A stretch of 64,000 nt of DNA from Todiramphus chloris collaris (lineage: Eukaryota > Chordata > Aves > Coraciiformes > Alcedinidae), in contig JANVCC010000261.1 in NCBI GenBank assembly GCA_025345505.1, positions 5,857,460-5,921,459 of the forward strand. The letters run 5' to 3'. This document shows positions 10,801 to 25,800 of the stretch, in pieces. Below the pieces are notes generated by a model that did not search any database, was not told the origin of the DNA, and worked only from the letters and a program-made list of their open reading frames with translations. The number at the start of each line of letters is the position of its first letter. Position 1 is the first letter of the stretch. The translations under genes were made by a program, and so were the position numbers.

Positions 10801-13800
10801 TTACCAAGATAAGCTTTGCTAGTAAAATTCTTCTGATTCAGATCCCTTACAGTGCTCTAGATACACTGTGGCTGGTAAGGATCTCTTGGATCCCAGTGAG
10901 AGGCAAATTTGTGTTAGACATTAGGAAGAAGTTCTTCACTATGAGGATTGTGAGACACTGGAAGACGTTGCACAGGGAAGCTGTGGATGCTCCGTGACTG
11001 GATGTGTTCAAGACCAGGCTGGGTGGGGCCTGGAGCAACCTGGTCTAGTGGGAGGGGTTCCTGCCTGTGGCTGGGGAGGGTTGGAACTGAATGATCTTTG
11101 AGGTTCCTTTCAACCCCAACCATTCTATTATTCTATGATTTGTGTAGAGATTGTCACTATAGGAGTGCTATTCATGATCTCACAAAGGCAACGCATCTAT
11201 TAAAGCCTGTCTCGAGGTATAAGGAAAAAGTGTTGTGTACAAATACAGCAGCCTTGGCAGGACTAGATGAGCAACCTGCTCTAGTGGGAGGTGTCCCTGG
11301 CATTGGCAGGGGGGTTGGAACTGGACGATCTTTAAGGTCCCTTCCATCCCTGACAATTCTATGATTCTGTGACTCCATATGGGAAAGATACTGAGCATCT
11401 TTCTGGGGAGCTGTACCAGCCCCCTGTCAACATGAAGAATAAGCTGGTAATACGGGGGGACAAAGATGAGAAGGACATTCCTGTGTGTTCCTCCCAAAGG
11501 AACGCTGCTGGTAGATGCCACTCTTCCAGGATAGTTACCCATGGGTATTAGTTCAGAGGCTCTCAGACAAAATAAAGGGACATTCACTTTAAAAATCTTC
11601 CAGATAAAAAAAATACCCTAATTCTTCAAGATTTACTCGGAGACTATTTTAAACTGGTAACAGCAGTAGGATCGGATTCATAAAGAAGAACAGGTTATTC
11701 CGAGCTCCAAACAGATTCTAAGTTATTTTAATATAGGGGGTGTAAAATTGTCTGGCAACTGTAGAAATACAGGAAACTTTAACTTGTCTGGTACCTTTGC
11801 AACAGTTAAGTGTGGCCTGTCAGACAAAATATTCACTTACCCTTAGACTTTGGCTTTTTAGCTGGAGAGAAAAAGGGAAGATTGTTGTTGGAGCAAACAG
11901 TGACTCCCCTGTTTTTCTATGCATTTCTTTTTAAAAAAATGCATTGCACACACACACACACAAATCTAGCGGATTCAGAGGACAAAACCAACAATCAATG
12001 TCTGCAGCAGATGATTCTAAAGTTCGTATTTATGTTGCTAAACTTCAGTCTGCCAGTGGTCAGCAACATGGGGTAAATGAGCAGGAGAGCGGCTGTCTCT
12101 TGGGCATCACCAAACCTCTTCAGTGAGCATTACACTGAGCTCTGCTGTAATGAAAACTTGTACTCGGGGCTTTCTGCTAAGTGTGAGAATGAACAGATGA
12201 TGAAAACCAAAGTTTTCATGGCACCAAAGTGAATGATAAGGCTGGTTTTCAGGTACAGTATTAATAGAAAAGTTTTTCACATTCTCTCAAGTGTGCCTTG
12301 GGCATGAGGTGTGTACCTGAGAAGAATCAGAAAAATCCATTCATAAAGCAACATTCATACACTCAGCATATTTTTGAACATATTTTGAACCTAAGAACTA
12401 AATAATTTCTTGGTCATAATTTGTGAGAGACCTCATAATGCTTCAGGTTTTTACAAAACCTGCATATTCTTTCAGGTCTGTACTTTGCCCATAAGGAGAA
12501 AGATAATTCCTGGTGGGTCAGAGGTCCAGCAGAAGTCTGAAATGCAGGATTTGGTCTGGTGGCTGTGGGATCTTGGGTCCTTCCCCCAGCAGTGCTACAG
12601 GGCTAGGAAAAGATTCTGGATGCCTAGTTATCTATAGGTTGTGATGCCTGTTAATTCATTTTATGCGGTAACAAAAACCTCACAATGTTTCTTCGTCCAA
12701 AATAAATTTTGCACTCTATCTTATGGCTTTCATCAAGTTCATAGTTAAACTCCTGGATAATGGTATTTTCTCTCTATTAAACATGTGTTGCTAATTATGG
12801 CTATCTTTGCAGTCAACTGCGGAAGCCAAAATCCATCGAAATAAGCAGTTTTCATACGACACTTCTGTTGCACTGAAGTGCCTCTCCAGGAGCAGGGAAG
12901 GTAATTGTCAAAGATCTCATCACATGTTCTGTGATGGCAAAACAGTTTCTTCAGTCGTAGGCAAATGGATGCCTGCAGCATCAGTTTAGATTTGCAGACT
13001 GCAACTGGATTCTCCATTACATTTTTGTTGGGCACAACACTCCTTCAGATGGAAAAGGTTGATAAGGATTGTCCTGGTTTCTGAAGATCAAATTAACTCT
13101 TTATTGTTAGCAAACAGAAAGTTTGCAACTCAAATGCTGATTGGGACAGTTTATTTATTATCTTTTGATCTATTATCTTGAGATTGGTGTCTAAACCTCA
13201 CTGCACTACTTTGCTTCTGCTGCAGGTTAATGCAGCCACTTTTTCACAGGTTCTTGCTGTTTGTTTTGACAGTATCGCTCTGTGTGGGCCTCTGGTTTCT
13301 CAGTTCCTTTGAGATCTGTGAATGGAAGTAAAAATCACCACCCATTCACCTGGTTTTGATGGATCTGGGTGGGTTTTCTGGCTGCTTTTGTTTGTGCCTG
13401 AGTTCAGGGAACAAAGAGCTGAAGTTTGATTTGGCTCTGCTGCATTTAAGGTCAGCGTGCGAGCAGGCGCAAGGCATCCCGTGTCTGCGAGGTTCCTGGT
13501 CTGAAGAGCCACCTGGCTCACTCCATCCTCAAAGCCATGGTGATAACCTGTATTAAAAGACTATTCATGATCCAGGTTTTTGGGTATATTACACCCCTGA
13601 ATTAAGAGGAAAGCATGTAATTGGGTAGCCTTCTTTTATTATTATTTTTTATTAGTTACTGTGATCACCTGTGTGTCTAAGATGCAGTTTTCTTTCTGAT
13701 ATGTAACCCTGCACTGCATGCTTTAAGAACCCCAGGACTGCCACTTCATCACTGTATTCTTTCCATTTCTTTGCATTCGGTAACGCAGAGGGGAGCCCTA

Positions 13801-16800
13801 TTGCATTGTTTAAAAACTGGAAGAGTCTGGAGCAAACCTGCTGTTGGGGAGGCTTGTTTTCTTGCCAGCCTTGGTAGAATGAAGTAAGTGCCCAGATAAG
13901 GAAAACCCATCAGTGCAAGATTGATGGATATGCTAATAAAGGAAAACAATGTACAAGAAGAGTATTTCCCAGCCATGCATTTTACATTAACGTGAGGCTA
14001 TCAAGGTTGCAAAAGAGGTGGGGTGGGAGTGGTTGTCAGGAGTATTGAGATCTGTTACTGCCTTTTCTACCGACTCCTTGTGAGCTGATAAACTCTCTTG
14101 GGCTCAGCATTGTCCCCTGTGTAGGCACAGTTAGTTTAGACTAGGGACTAGTGACCCGAGTTTTAGAGCTGATGCACATCTGCTGCTACCTTTGACGTGA
14201 GTAGGGTTTAGATATGTGGATGGTTATTCGACATCTCTGAAAATGAAGCCAATTATATGAGTTCTTAAATTCCTAGGCTTGTGTGCCTGAAGGAAATGAT
14301 ACACATTTGAAAATGTTGACTTTAAAAGATACTTTGGTTTCCAGTCTTGTAAGTAGACAAAATAGATTTCACACCATGTGGGGTACCTGGGAAGTTAATT
14401 AAGGTGAATTAAGTGTTCTAAAATCTTTGCAGAACAGAAACTGCAATGTGTGTGCAGAATAATAATGTGTATGTTCATCAATGAGAACTAGAGTTTTGGA
14501 TTCTAGATACAAGAAATGCTTTTGGTAATTTTATCTCACCTTTTTGCCATGGCATCATCCTGCCTGGTCATGGTTAGTGTTAGTTTAGCCTTTCTTGACC
14601 AGGACTCACTACTGCTAATTGAACACAAGATGATTATAATAGCCTTGCTAGGACACTATGAACTACAGCACGTAACTGAATAGTATATTACCCTGTGAAA
14701 TAAGGACTGTGAGAAGAGTGTTTCAGATACAATGCAGAGCATTTCATGTGGTGATCTCAAGTTATCCAAATAGCAAACATGGAATAATGCAAGAGAGGGA
14801 GAAACTTTAACTTGCTAGGGTATTATATGTGTTTCACTGAATTCTGTTTTCCAGGGAGGTGGTGAAATCACCATCCCTGGAGGTGTTTAAAAAAGATGTG
14901 GCACTTCAGGGTGTGGTTTAGTGTTCTTGATAATATTTAATAGATGATTGGACTTGATGATCTTGAAGGTCATTTCCAACCTTAATGATTCTATGATCTT
15001 ATGATTTTATTAATGTTTGGAAAAGTCTTCTGCATATAAGCAGTGATCATTTCCGCATCTTTCGTATTTCAGAACGTATTTTAAGATGTCGATAGTACTG
15101 CTCACTGCAATATGAAACATAAATATGATGTAATACAGATTTTTTTTTTTCAAAACCTCAAATGTAGCAATTCACACCAAAACTGAAAAAAAGCAGAACT
15201 GGCTACAAGAAAACACATCAGTTTAAAATGTGCATGGTTTTAATCCCTGTTTTACCTTTAATTGCTTCACTGTAAGACCTCTCAGTACAGATGACTTAGA
15301 TACTTTGAGTAAAAGAACCCATCTCTTTGCCATGTGAGAGTTCCCTGTGCTTTGGGTAGAGACTGTGCTGGGTATTAAGTTCTTACTGAACTTTTCTTAA
15401 GGACTTCTGTTCATGCTACTTCTTATTTTAAACATGTAAAAACACTAAATATTTTTTAACTGTTCCCATATAGCAATGCTGCTCCTTCTCAAGAAACAGT
15501 AGCTTCTCAGCTTATTTAGCTGAAAAAGTAATGTTAAGGATAGTTGCAGCTGCCAAAGTCTGGCAACTCGGAGTTATATCTGACATTTCATTCTTCACCT
15601 TAACTATTCAGTCTTGCCCATTCATTGGTTTTTCACAGTGCTTTGGAGTTAGAAGGGAGTTTTACAGATGAAAGATGAAAATCAAAATAAACTCCTTTAT
15701 CAAGTAAACCTTGCAAGGGCATTCTGAATTTTACAATACACAGGGAGTTGATTGTGATATAACATACAACACAAGAGGGTTGGAATAAACAATTTATTCT
15801 CTATCGTTAAGGATGGCCATGCATAACTGACTTATGGCTTTGGTTTGCTCTGCCACTTGTTACGTGTGCAGTCATCCCTAACTTGTACCAAAAGTAGTTT
15901 ATCATGCTCCTGTGTTGCATAGTTTTTATCAAATATTCTCTCATTAAAAACTTTACTGGGGAGATTGAACACTTCAAGAGGCTGGCAATGCTTAGGAAAG
16001 CTTTCCCCAGAACGTGGTCTCACCGAGTGTAGTCTGTGCCAATGGTGATGGTGAGATGGGTCCTGATACCCTACCCAGAGACAGTCTGGTGTGCAGGTAA
16101 CAGTACACAGCAGGTTCAGTGCAGAGGTCAAAGGCCGGCTTGTCAGAAAGACTGAAAGGCCACAGGGGTTCTCCCCAAGTCAGGAGCAAAGCAGTGGGGG
16201 TAGGACAGTGTGGGACAGTGTCACTGCCCCCATGGTGTAGCTTCTGCTCCTGCAATGGGGGTTCCTTTCCTCCACTGTCAATTCAGGACCTTTCCTGAAC
16301 CCTAAATCCCTTTGAAAATAAACAAGGCCATCTGCCAGATCATTCCCTGGCCACGCTGTGATAGATGTAGCTGCAGTCTGGAGTTGTCTTTTGGATAGCC
16401 ATTTGAAAGGTTTTATTCCTAGGCATCATGTGGATCAAGCCTTTATCTACGTGCTCCCTTCCTGAAGGACGTTCCTTTTGGGTAGTGTCTCTACAGCACA
16501 ACCTGCTTCTTTTTGCCCGGTCTTCTCAAGAGAGGATGCAATCCTGATACAAATGTAAACTGGTGGGTTCCCAGCACTCATTCTAGGTAGCATTAGGAGC
16601 TAAGCCCCTGATGTGCCTTGGTGGTAAAGCACCCACTGCCAGAGCACGCTGCTGAGATTGGAGCTCCTGGGTGGTGGGTGGGTGGTATGACCCGGATGCA
16701 TGCAGCTGTAGTGGTTGGCTTTGGTTCGTGGCACTCTGTACCTCTCTTGCCCACGGGTGTTGGCTGTGAACTGACACACAGATTGCTGCAGTGATGCAGT

Positions 16801-19800
16801 TGTGCTTGGAAAATGGTGTTTGGCAAGGGTGCTTTCCATCGAACGCGTGGTCCCCCTGCAGATTTGTTCCACTGGAGCATGTCTTCTGGGCTACGTCACC
16901 TTCCTACTTAACATTTTGAGCGTAGACCTCTGTTTCAGTGTTCCCACACACCCAAGCTTAGTGTAACTGATGAAAGTTCAATTATATGTGAAGCGACTCT
17001 TAAAGCATCAGGGCTCATCTGGGGGTCTGGGCCTCCCCTCCCCTTTTCACTTCCAATTGTGCTAAATCCCTTAATGTTGCACAGAAATCGTACATTCATC
17101 AGGTGGAGCCTTGGAGGCCAGGGTGCAGATAACCGCTTTTACTGCATATGAGACATTGCAGTCCTGTTCTTAAGAACTGCCAGGCAGATTGGGAATCACG
17201 GTCACGGTTAATAGCAGCGAATTGCCAGCTCTTGATGGGTGGGTAGTCACTCCTTTCAGTGGTTGCCCCCTGGGGGAGAAGGTAGAAAAACAGAGGGAGG
17301 GAATTAGAGTGACTTTGCACAGTTGAGCAGGTTCATGCCGCTGGATCAGTGGCAAGCATTGGCAGGGCTCCACTCTGGGGAGGCTCACAACAACATCACA
17401 GTCTCATTTTTACCAATTGGTGTTGCTATAGCCAGTGGTGCACAGGGGGAGAGCAAAGAGAAGGGGGGGAAGCCGGGGGGGAGAGGGAAAGCAAGAGTCT
17501 GGACTAAATTAAACAAACAAAAGTGCTTGTAAGTACCATTTAACCCATAACCATTAGCCTGGTGCTGCTAATTGTACTAAACTATATATCTGAAGTTCAG
17601 TGTGTGATTAAAGAGTTGGCTCACAAACTCTCTGCATAACCTTAATTTTTTCAAGGTTCTTTGAGTGTAGAATGGCTTATAATAATGATTTTGACTAATA
17701 CGATTTTTGACATGCAACTTTAATGCTTAACCTTAGTACAACTCCAGAGCATTTCATGTGTATTCAGCTGTAAAGAGTGATGATTTAAAGGGATAATATA
17801 AGAAAAAGGTCGTTCTAGAATGAACCTCTAACAAATTGCATAAAGGAAGCTTATTATTCCATGAGTAGAGAGATATGCAGCTTTTCTGATCATTTTTCTG
17901 CTTGGTTCAAAAAATTGTTGAGACATGATTGGGGAAAGAAACACAAAAAATGAAATAGAAAACTGCAAGCAGTGAACATTCTTTTGATGGTTATGATTTT
18001 GTTGCCACTAAAAATACTCCTCGGTAATGTGGTTGTTCATCTTTCCTCTTGTTTTGGGTGAAGAATTCGTTCCAATAAGAAAATGCTGTTATTGGTTGGA
18101 GGATTGCCTCCCGGACCTGACCGGCTACCCAGCAATTTGGTTCAGTATTATGATGATGAAAAGAAGACGTGGAAAATACTGACAAGTAAGTGGTTTATTT
18201 TTGTACAGTTGTCTTGATGAATTTAAAAACATGCTTAATCAAATTAGACACTTTATTGATTTGTTTCTCTTCAGAGATTTGTTTATGTATCACAAGGGGC
18301 TTCACAATGGAGCAATAAATTGAGATTGCAGAAGATGCTAATTTTATAATAGGATAGGCCTAAATTAACATTGGCTTAAAATCATTCCAGTAAGTTTTTT
18401 AAGTAAACTTGTAAGTCTTTCATACTGCAACGTGAATACATGCATATTTATGTAGGTTTGCATAAAATCTGGTTTAGCTAAAAAAACAAAGGCAGTGTTC
18501 GAGACTGTTTTCTCCGAGTCAGATCCTGGTAAGCCATAGTACTAGAGCACACCTTTCATTCTCTTTTGCATTTTCATTTCCTTGTCCCAGCTTTATCTGT
18601 CGTCCACAGTCATTAAAGAAAGGTTTCCTCTGTACTGCTCTGCGTCCGTTGCTGGCAGAAGCACTGGTGGACTCTATCAGCTACAATAAACAGTGCACAG
18701 AGACTCCTATCACAAAATTCTTTCCCACCTTCTTTTAAAGGTTGATTGTGTTTTAGAGTAAGTATTTTGCCTCGAGCATCGAGATTTGGAACTTATTGTT
18801 ATGTTGGTTGCGATTCCCAGTCTGACTTGGTCATGGAATCAAATCATAGCTTCTTGAGTGCAGCAGGCTGTGTGTGCATTAGTCCCCTTGTGGCTAAACT
18901 GGCTGCATTGGTCAATAAAACTAAATTTTAACTGTCAAAATTGCCCAAAGCAGTATAGATAAAATAATAAATGAGCAATTTTGATCCATAAATCAAAGCC
19001 ATACTTCTAAAACTGGACAGCTGGTAAAACCTGGATTTCCTAATAGACCTGCGCTTTTTTTCTCCCCCAGTAAAATACATTTTAAAGAATTCTGTTCTTC
19101 ATCCCTTATCCAAAGTCCTTTAATGGGATTCATTCACATTAGCATTATATGCATAGTGTTAGGGTGAAAAAGAAATAAAAAGGCTGCCATGATGTGGGAC
19201 TTGAAATGATACCTTTGCAAATTGCTTTGTTCCATTAAAAATGTAGAAGCCTCTAACAACATAAAGACCGCTTAGGTGTAGATGCCCTGGACTAACAGTC
19301 GAGGGTATTGTGTAAGAATGGCAATTTCAAAAGGTCGTATGAACTGTACATTAGAAAAGCTTGCAGCATGTGTACTAGGGAACATACTACGCTTCACATT
19401 CTTCAGACTAATGAGGTATGGTAGTCACCTCTGCACTCTACTTTAAGAAAATACTTGGCTTGGTAAGTCAGTGAAAATCAATGATATTACGTAAGGCAAA
19501 ATGTTCAGGGTTTTTTTAATTTGTTGTATCTAATCCAGTGGCTCGCCAGGAGAGGCAGGAGAAATGGATCTCTTGCTTCAAGATCTGAACTCTCTGCTGA
19601 ATTGAAGTAAAAAAAAAATCCACTTTATCCCAAATCTTACCTATTTGTAGTACGTCGGATTTTGTTGGAATGAAATTCATGCAGTTCTTGGTAAATTGCA
19701 TTGTGATGCTGTCTCCAGCACTGCAGGAGTCTGGACCCAGAGGCAGGATACCTAAATGCTCTGGTCAAAAGTCCATCACTAGTGTTTGAATAACACCACT

Positions 19801-22800
19801 ATCTATGGTGGTGTTGAGAGATGTTTCTGAGTAGTTTTATGTAATTTTATCAAAAGACAATAGTCTTTTTGGTGTTACTTCTAACAAATAGTAAACAAAA
19901 TTTCTCTTTCCATTCTGGTTAATGCATGTAACCTTCTGTGCTGTGGTTGGAAGATAGTGCATCTGTTACAGTCCCAGGTAGCTAGTGTTCAAGCACGTGG
20001 TGCTCAGGATCTCTCTTAGTGTTGTCTGAGACAATGGCTGTCAAATACAGAGTCCTCTCGTGACATGAGTAATCCTGTTCTTACAAAACCTGCTAGAAAA
20101 GGATGCACTTTTGGCCTGGACAACTGTTTGAGGAACACAGAAGACAGTGCTTGTCTTTTCACACTGAAAAAGGCTGAATGTTAACAAGCATGACTTTATG
20201 GCAGTTATTATTACTACTCAGCAAATAGTAGCAATAATTATTGAGAAAAAAAAAAAGCAATGAAAGATTTGAAATAAAGAGTTTCAAGCATCCTCTGCTT
20301 TATTTTATAACTTAATATAAGAGAGGATGGGAAGTGGAGATAGGTTGAATCCTGTTCTTTCCAGAAAACATTGAAGGGCTCTACAGTGTAGGAGTGCAGG
20401 GACTTGAAGAACTCTGACTGAGCAGTTTTAGGGAAGACCACAAAATAATCAGCGTGGTGATAGTTCAGTGCAGTCATTGTGTTGTATCAACGTACTATGA
20501 CAGTTACGGTGTGTGGGAATTTAAGGATATTGTTCTGTCTTTATTTTTCATCTACCTTTTGCAGTTCATAAGGAAGTACATTTATTTCCTTCCTTTACTC
20601 TTCTCCCTCTCTCCCAGTCCACATTTTTGGAAAATAATTGGTCTGTGTATTCTTATCAGAGATGTACAGCCAGCAGAGAAGGAGCAAGATTTTTTCTGTT
20701 CCTTTTTCACTTGTTTAGATGGTGCTGTCAGTCCTGAGATTGCAGTTGCCTCCCAACTCAGCAGTGCGAATGCCGAGTTTCTTCCCTAGTGAACAGGGAC
20801 AGAGCAAAAGCCATGCCCTGCTCATGAGGTTCTGCCATGGGAAGGAACTCAGTCCTTGTAGGATGGTATTTGAGGGTGTTCTATCTTCCTGTTGCTTTAG
20901 GTGTATTCGATTTCCTCCTGTACTAGGAAGCATCTACGGAGTCTTTTCTTTAACCTTCTGTGCTCCAGTAGACTCCCACACACGCCAACAAAAAGCCAGG
21001 GTTTGCACTTAGAGGATTACTGATCCAGTGTGAATGTGCACAGAAATGTCCCTTTCCCTCCTCCAAATCCATCTGCATCGCTCATTTTCTGCTCTCTGTG
21101 TCAGTGGCATTTGGGGGTAGGGAAGGTGAGAAAAAAAGCTTGCAAGCACTTAGTTCTGGGTGTAAGGCAGGGCCACTGAGAAGGAGCTGGGGAAGAGGAG
21201 ACCAAACCTTCTGTTGTCACCCTCCCCTGAGAGGAACCCAGAAGTTACCCAGCCGGGCCTGCAAACCCGTTTTGAGAGGGAGCTACTTGCTGTTGCCTTT
21301 TTCTTTCTCAGCATGAAGAGTGGCTCTTGCAGCTGCTCTGTGTCCTGCTTTGTGTGGTGCAGATGGAACAGGAGAAGATGAACCACCAGAAGGTACTGAC
21401 TCCATGTAAGCCGTGGTGGTGCAGTTGGAGCTGTGCTGGGGCAGCACAAGCCATTGAATATGGCAGCTCAGCAGAGTAGCAATCTCATTTTGTTCCCGTG
21501 ACGAGGCTAGATCTGTTGGCAGGGAATACTGGCCACCTCTTTCTGCCTGGCTACCCAAAGTACCAAATGCATCAGTACTAGTGGGAGTAATTCTAAAGGT
21601 ATCAGGAAAACAGCCTGCCTTGTTTGTAGATCAGAAGAGGAGGGGAAGCATGCACCCATATCCAGTTTTTAATGTCATCATCTAGAGGCAAGAATGCTGT
21701 GGCTCAAGGCATCGGTAGATTTTTCACAGGCTGGTATTACTGTGTATTTTTCCTGCCTGATATTTCTCAGGGAGTTATTTTTTTCTATGTTGACAACAGA
21801 GAACGGAGACAGAGAAATTAAGTGACATTTTACAAACATTTCCTACCACCTGATTTTTCTTAATGCGAGCACAGCCCTAATCTGAGATTCATAATGTAGA
21901 CATGGCTGTTTGAAACACTACTCACTGCACAGTCGTGTCTGAGTAAAGTAGAGGCTTTTACAGACTGTAGGGCAAAGTACAGGCAGCAGATCCTCACGGT
22001 GTAGTCTCTTTCCAGGCTTGCCTACATGGGCACAGACACCAGTTCACTTTTTAACAGGGTACTGCCTATGTCACGTGGCAGCAACGGGCTACTGCTGCCC
22101 AGTGACACAAACAGGGTGGCTGATGGGTGTTTGACAGCTCTTAGTAACAGCAAAAGTTCTGCTCTATGAATGGAGTTTCATTACCCCATGATATTTTGCA
22201 GTCTTCATAACTCTGAACTGGATGTGGGGCAGTGGGTGGGGGGCTCTCTGTGTCACCACCTCATGCCTCACTGCTCAGAACCAGCCACTGCTGCTTTGGT
22301 TTTAATTACCAGCTATGGTCCTGCCAGGAGTCCTTGTTTAATCCTGGAACTCATTTGGTTGTTTGTTTTAACTGCAACGTTTAAGATTAATTAAACTTTA
22401 AGGAAGTGAAACAGTGTTTTGCTTGTTAGAATTATTCCATAATAATTGCAAGTTTCAAAATCCAGAGCCTATAAAGATTTTTTGTGTTCAGAATTGCATA
22501 GCTCTCCCAAAAACCCTACTGCTAAGGCAATGATGTATTACTTTCACTTTCATTATATGTTTTTAATCAGAGCGTGACTTCACACTAGACAAAGCGATGC
22601 TTTATGCATGGTCTCCCTTGTTTTTAGCTAAAATCTTTTGACATGATTAATTTTACTTTAATGCTTTTGTCTTGTTGTAATGGTAAGGATGATGGGTATA
22701 AACCAGGGCAAAAAATACATGCTTTTCTGTCATAATGCCTCTAAGCATTTAAAAAATATATTAAATGAAAGAAAAAATATCACAAGAGACTGATCCAACT

Positions 22801-25800
22801 GGAATTAAATTTCTTGCTACGTGAACAGAGAGTGCAAGAAATAAATAAAAATGATGCAGTCATTGTTTTAGTTTTTTATATTTTGTATTTTTTCCATAGC
22901 AATGTATCCATCTGTCTGATTAGAAGCGATGAGTAGGAGAGAAATTTTGTCTTACAGATTTCTAGGTATACAGTGAATCCTCCTTACAGTGTAAAATTCC
23001 TTCTTCTCTAAAGCACAAAAGGGTAAAATATTGGAAATGTTACTGAACTCTTGCATGGCACATTCCATCCATGTGAAGCTGCAGCTGCAGCAGATCTTTT
23101 CTCTCATATGGGTACTCTGGTTTTTAGTAGGATGCCAATTGTAACCTCCCTCGTTAACCACATCATCTGCATAAATCACAGAGAGGATTCAGCGAGCATC
23201 ACAAATGCATGTATGGGCAGTAATGCATTGGTGCTTAGGCATTGCACTAGGTTTGGATTTTAATCCAATGTAAAAGCCAATGTCATTGTCCAGTTAGTAC
23301 AACACAGGTGATATGTTTGGATAGAAAAGACAGGGAAATGTCCAGAAGGTCACTAGACTGAAGAGCTTAGTCAGGGCAACCAGCACCCCATTTCTGGTTA
23401 CTTCTTTTCCTAGTTATCCCTTATTTTAGTTATCTTGACCTTCCCTTTGCTAAGTATATTTACGTCTGATGCATTTGGTCTCTGTGGAAGGACAAACAAT
23501 GAATCGGGCACATCGATTTCCTTCTCCGTCACTCTCCTTCATGCCAGCAGCAATCACGCAGTATCAAGCAGTTGTCACTTATTTGTCTTCCTCTGACTCA
23601 CTGATCGTAACAGGCAGCCAGTAACCTTTTCATCCTCGATGCTCTGCTAAAGGCAGCCTGCCTTCTTCCTGCCCCAGGCTGGCTGTGCTTTCATTTTCAC
23701 ATGAGGTAATCTCCACTGCAGGTAGTCTGGTCTTTTTATTTCTGTAATTCTGACTTTTTAAATTTCCCTTGAATATGGTCTGTGGCAGGATGGCCTCATG
23801 TACAGCAGTCTTCTGTCTTTAGTAACAACTCTTTGAATGTCAGCCTGCATTTAGGGATACTGGTGATTCTAGAAACCCTTTCAGCATCATTATTTATGCG
23901 TTATACCCGCAGGGGAGTCAGGTAAAAGGAAGGTAGAGTGGTTTGCTTCATGTCATAGCCAGCATTGGAGTACCTGGGTCAGTCCACTCCCCAGCTTACA
24001 TCACTTCTGCTGCGATGGGTTGCATTTCTTTCTCTCCTGTTTTCTTTGGCAGTTCTGTGATGCTCAGTTGTGTCATCCTTTCCCGTACAGAATGATACTT
24101 TGTCCTTCCTGGGCAAATGAATAACGAAAGTCCTGTTCCTCTCTCCTTCTGAAATGGCTTTTGAGCCACTAAGAATTTATCGGCCATTCATGTGTTGGAG
24201 CACTTCATCCAGTTTTCTTTTCCAAGTTGGTTACTTACAAGACAGACTGTATGATTTATATGCCCACATCAGAGGTTCTTGGGAGAGATTTTCAGAGGCA
24301 TAAATGTCAGTTTAGGTACCACTACATGCCTCGCACGTATTGTGCCTTTGGAAATGTTACATCTTTTAAGTAAACAAATTCATCCACTGTAGAATGTTTA
24401 CTTTCTAATAGAATGATAGCGTGTTAGAAGCAAAGATTTCCTCCTTCAATTTAACCCAAATCAACTAATACTTAATCAAGTAGCATTTGCAAAAAGCGAG
24501 TCAGGTGAGGTAGACAGGTTAAATCTCTTTGACATAAGTCAGTTATCATTTCTTCTCACTTTTTTCCTCACTTGCGAGAACAGTGTACACTTATGTTAAT
24601 CAAAAATGTGTGTTGATGAACACTTCCTGGCAGCCCTGATAAATTTCATCTCTCTTACTCCATTTATCCAGCAGTCAGGGATGCTGCAGCTGCTGCCTCA
24701 GTGCTGTGTCGAGGATGGTTTCAGCACTGCATTGAAAAGCTTGAGCACGCATAGGCAGATTGCTAAGGCAGAACTCCTGATAGCATCTGCTGGACAGATT
24801 TAATAAATGTGGTAGGTGTGTGTAGAAGTTGTACAGGTACCTGTACACATATGCATCCTTCTTCTTAAACACGCTGATTATGTTACAAGCTGATTTTAAA
24901 CATAAATTCAGTGCTCCAGTCCAGTGGTATTTTCCATTCTTATGTTTAGCTCCTTTTAAAAGGCTCAAAACCAGTCACAAAAGAAGAGTTTCATACACAA
25001 GCAGCTGACTGATCAGTACAACTATCCAACTTTAAGGCTGGATTTAGGAGATTTATTCAGTGTGGTCAGACACTGCCAATAAGCCACATACACTACGCAT
25101 ACAGAGAGGTGAGAATATAGAAATGAGAAACAGAAATAGAGCAAAGAGTGGGTTTTTTTTTTACATGTGACATCCTAGAGGTTAGCCACAACTCCATGCA
25201 AGTGCCATTAATGGTGTGTGCCTGTGTATCTGTTAGAATGAGTGAAAGCATAGCATGTTCTCAGAACCAACGCTGTATTTCTGCCTTAAATATTGTTTTC
25301 TTCTGTGCTATCACTTGAGATAACTTTCAAGACATGTCAGCTCTCTTTCTGTCCATTTTTCTTTTTAATTACAGTGCTCTTAGCTTCTGCTTTTACACAG
25401 GCATCACTTGACTGTCTGTATGTTTTGTGATAACCTCTGTACTCTCTGCCTGGCTTGACCAAGCAACCTGCTCTCTTCACCTCAGAGAATGAAGGGCTAG
25501 TGTAAGTAAATTCTTCACTTTTTTAACCTCAACTGAAATTATTTTCTGCTTATTTATAAAGCAGATTGTTCTGCATATTCCACTCATATTTGGAAGTCTT
25601 AAGTATTGTAGATTACAGAATCACAGAGTGTTAGGGGTTGAAAGGGACCTTGGAGATCTTCTAGTTCAACCCCCCTGCCAGGGCAGGATCATATAATCTA
25701 CCCTACAACCCAATCTACCTTCCAACCTAATCTACCCTAACACAGGTCACTCAGGAACACATCCAGGCGAGTTTTGAAAATCTCCAGAGAAGGAGACTCC

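Larger units (their letters stand above)
1873..18063 (+). other. KLHL14: KLHL14 intron 1 (16,191 bases including the gap)
   Basis: This is a GT-AG intron between AG|GTGAGG and GAAG|A. It contains the tail of the CpG island, an AT-rich homeodomain-motif block (about 2640-2960), a purine-rich tract (about 6265-6740) and CR1 fragments near 8848, 10885, 11249 and 14845. It also has short simple repeats, such as (CA)n at 11948-11962 and A18 near 6319. I recognise no gene or structured RNA in the rest. Confidence 0.9.

Noticed and set aside
20454-20789. 111-codon hydrophobic frame in intron 2
   Set aside because: No recognisable family, no CpG context, and AT-rich sequence gives such frames by chance.
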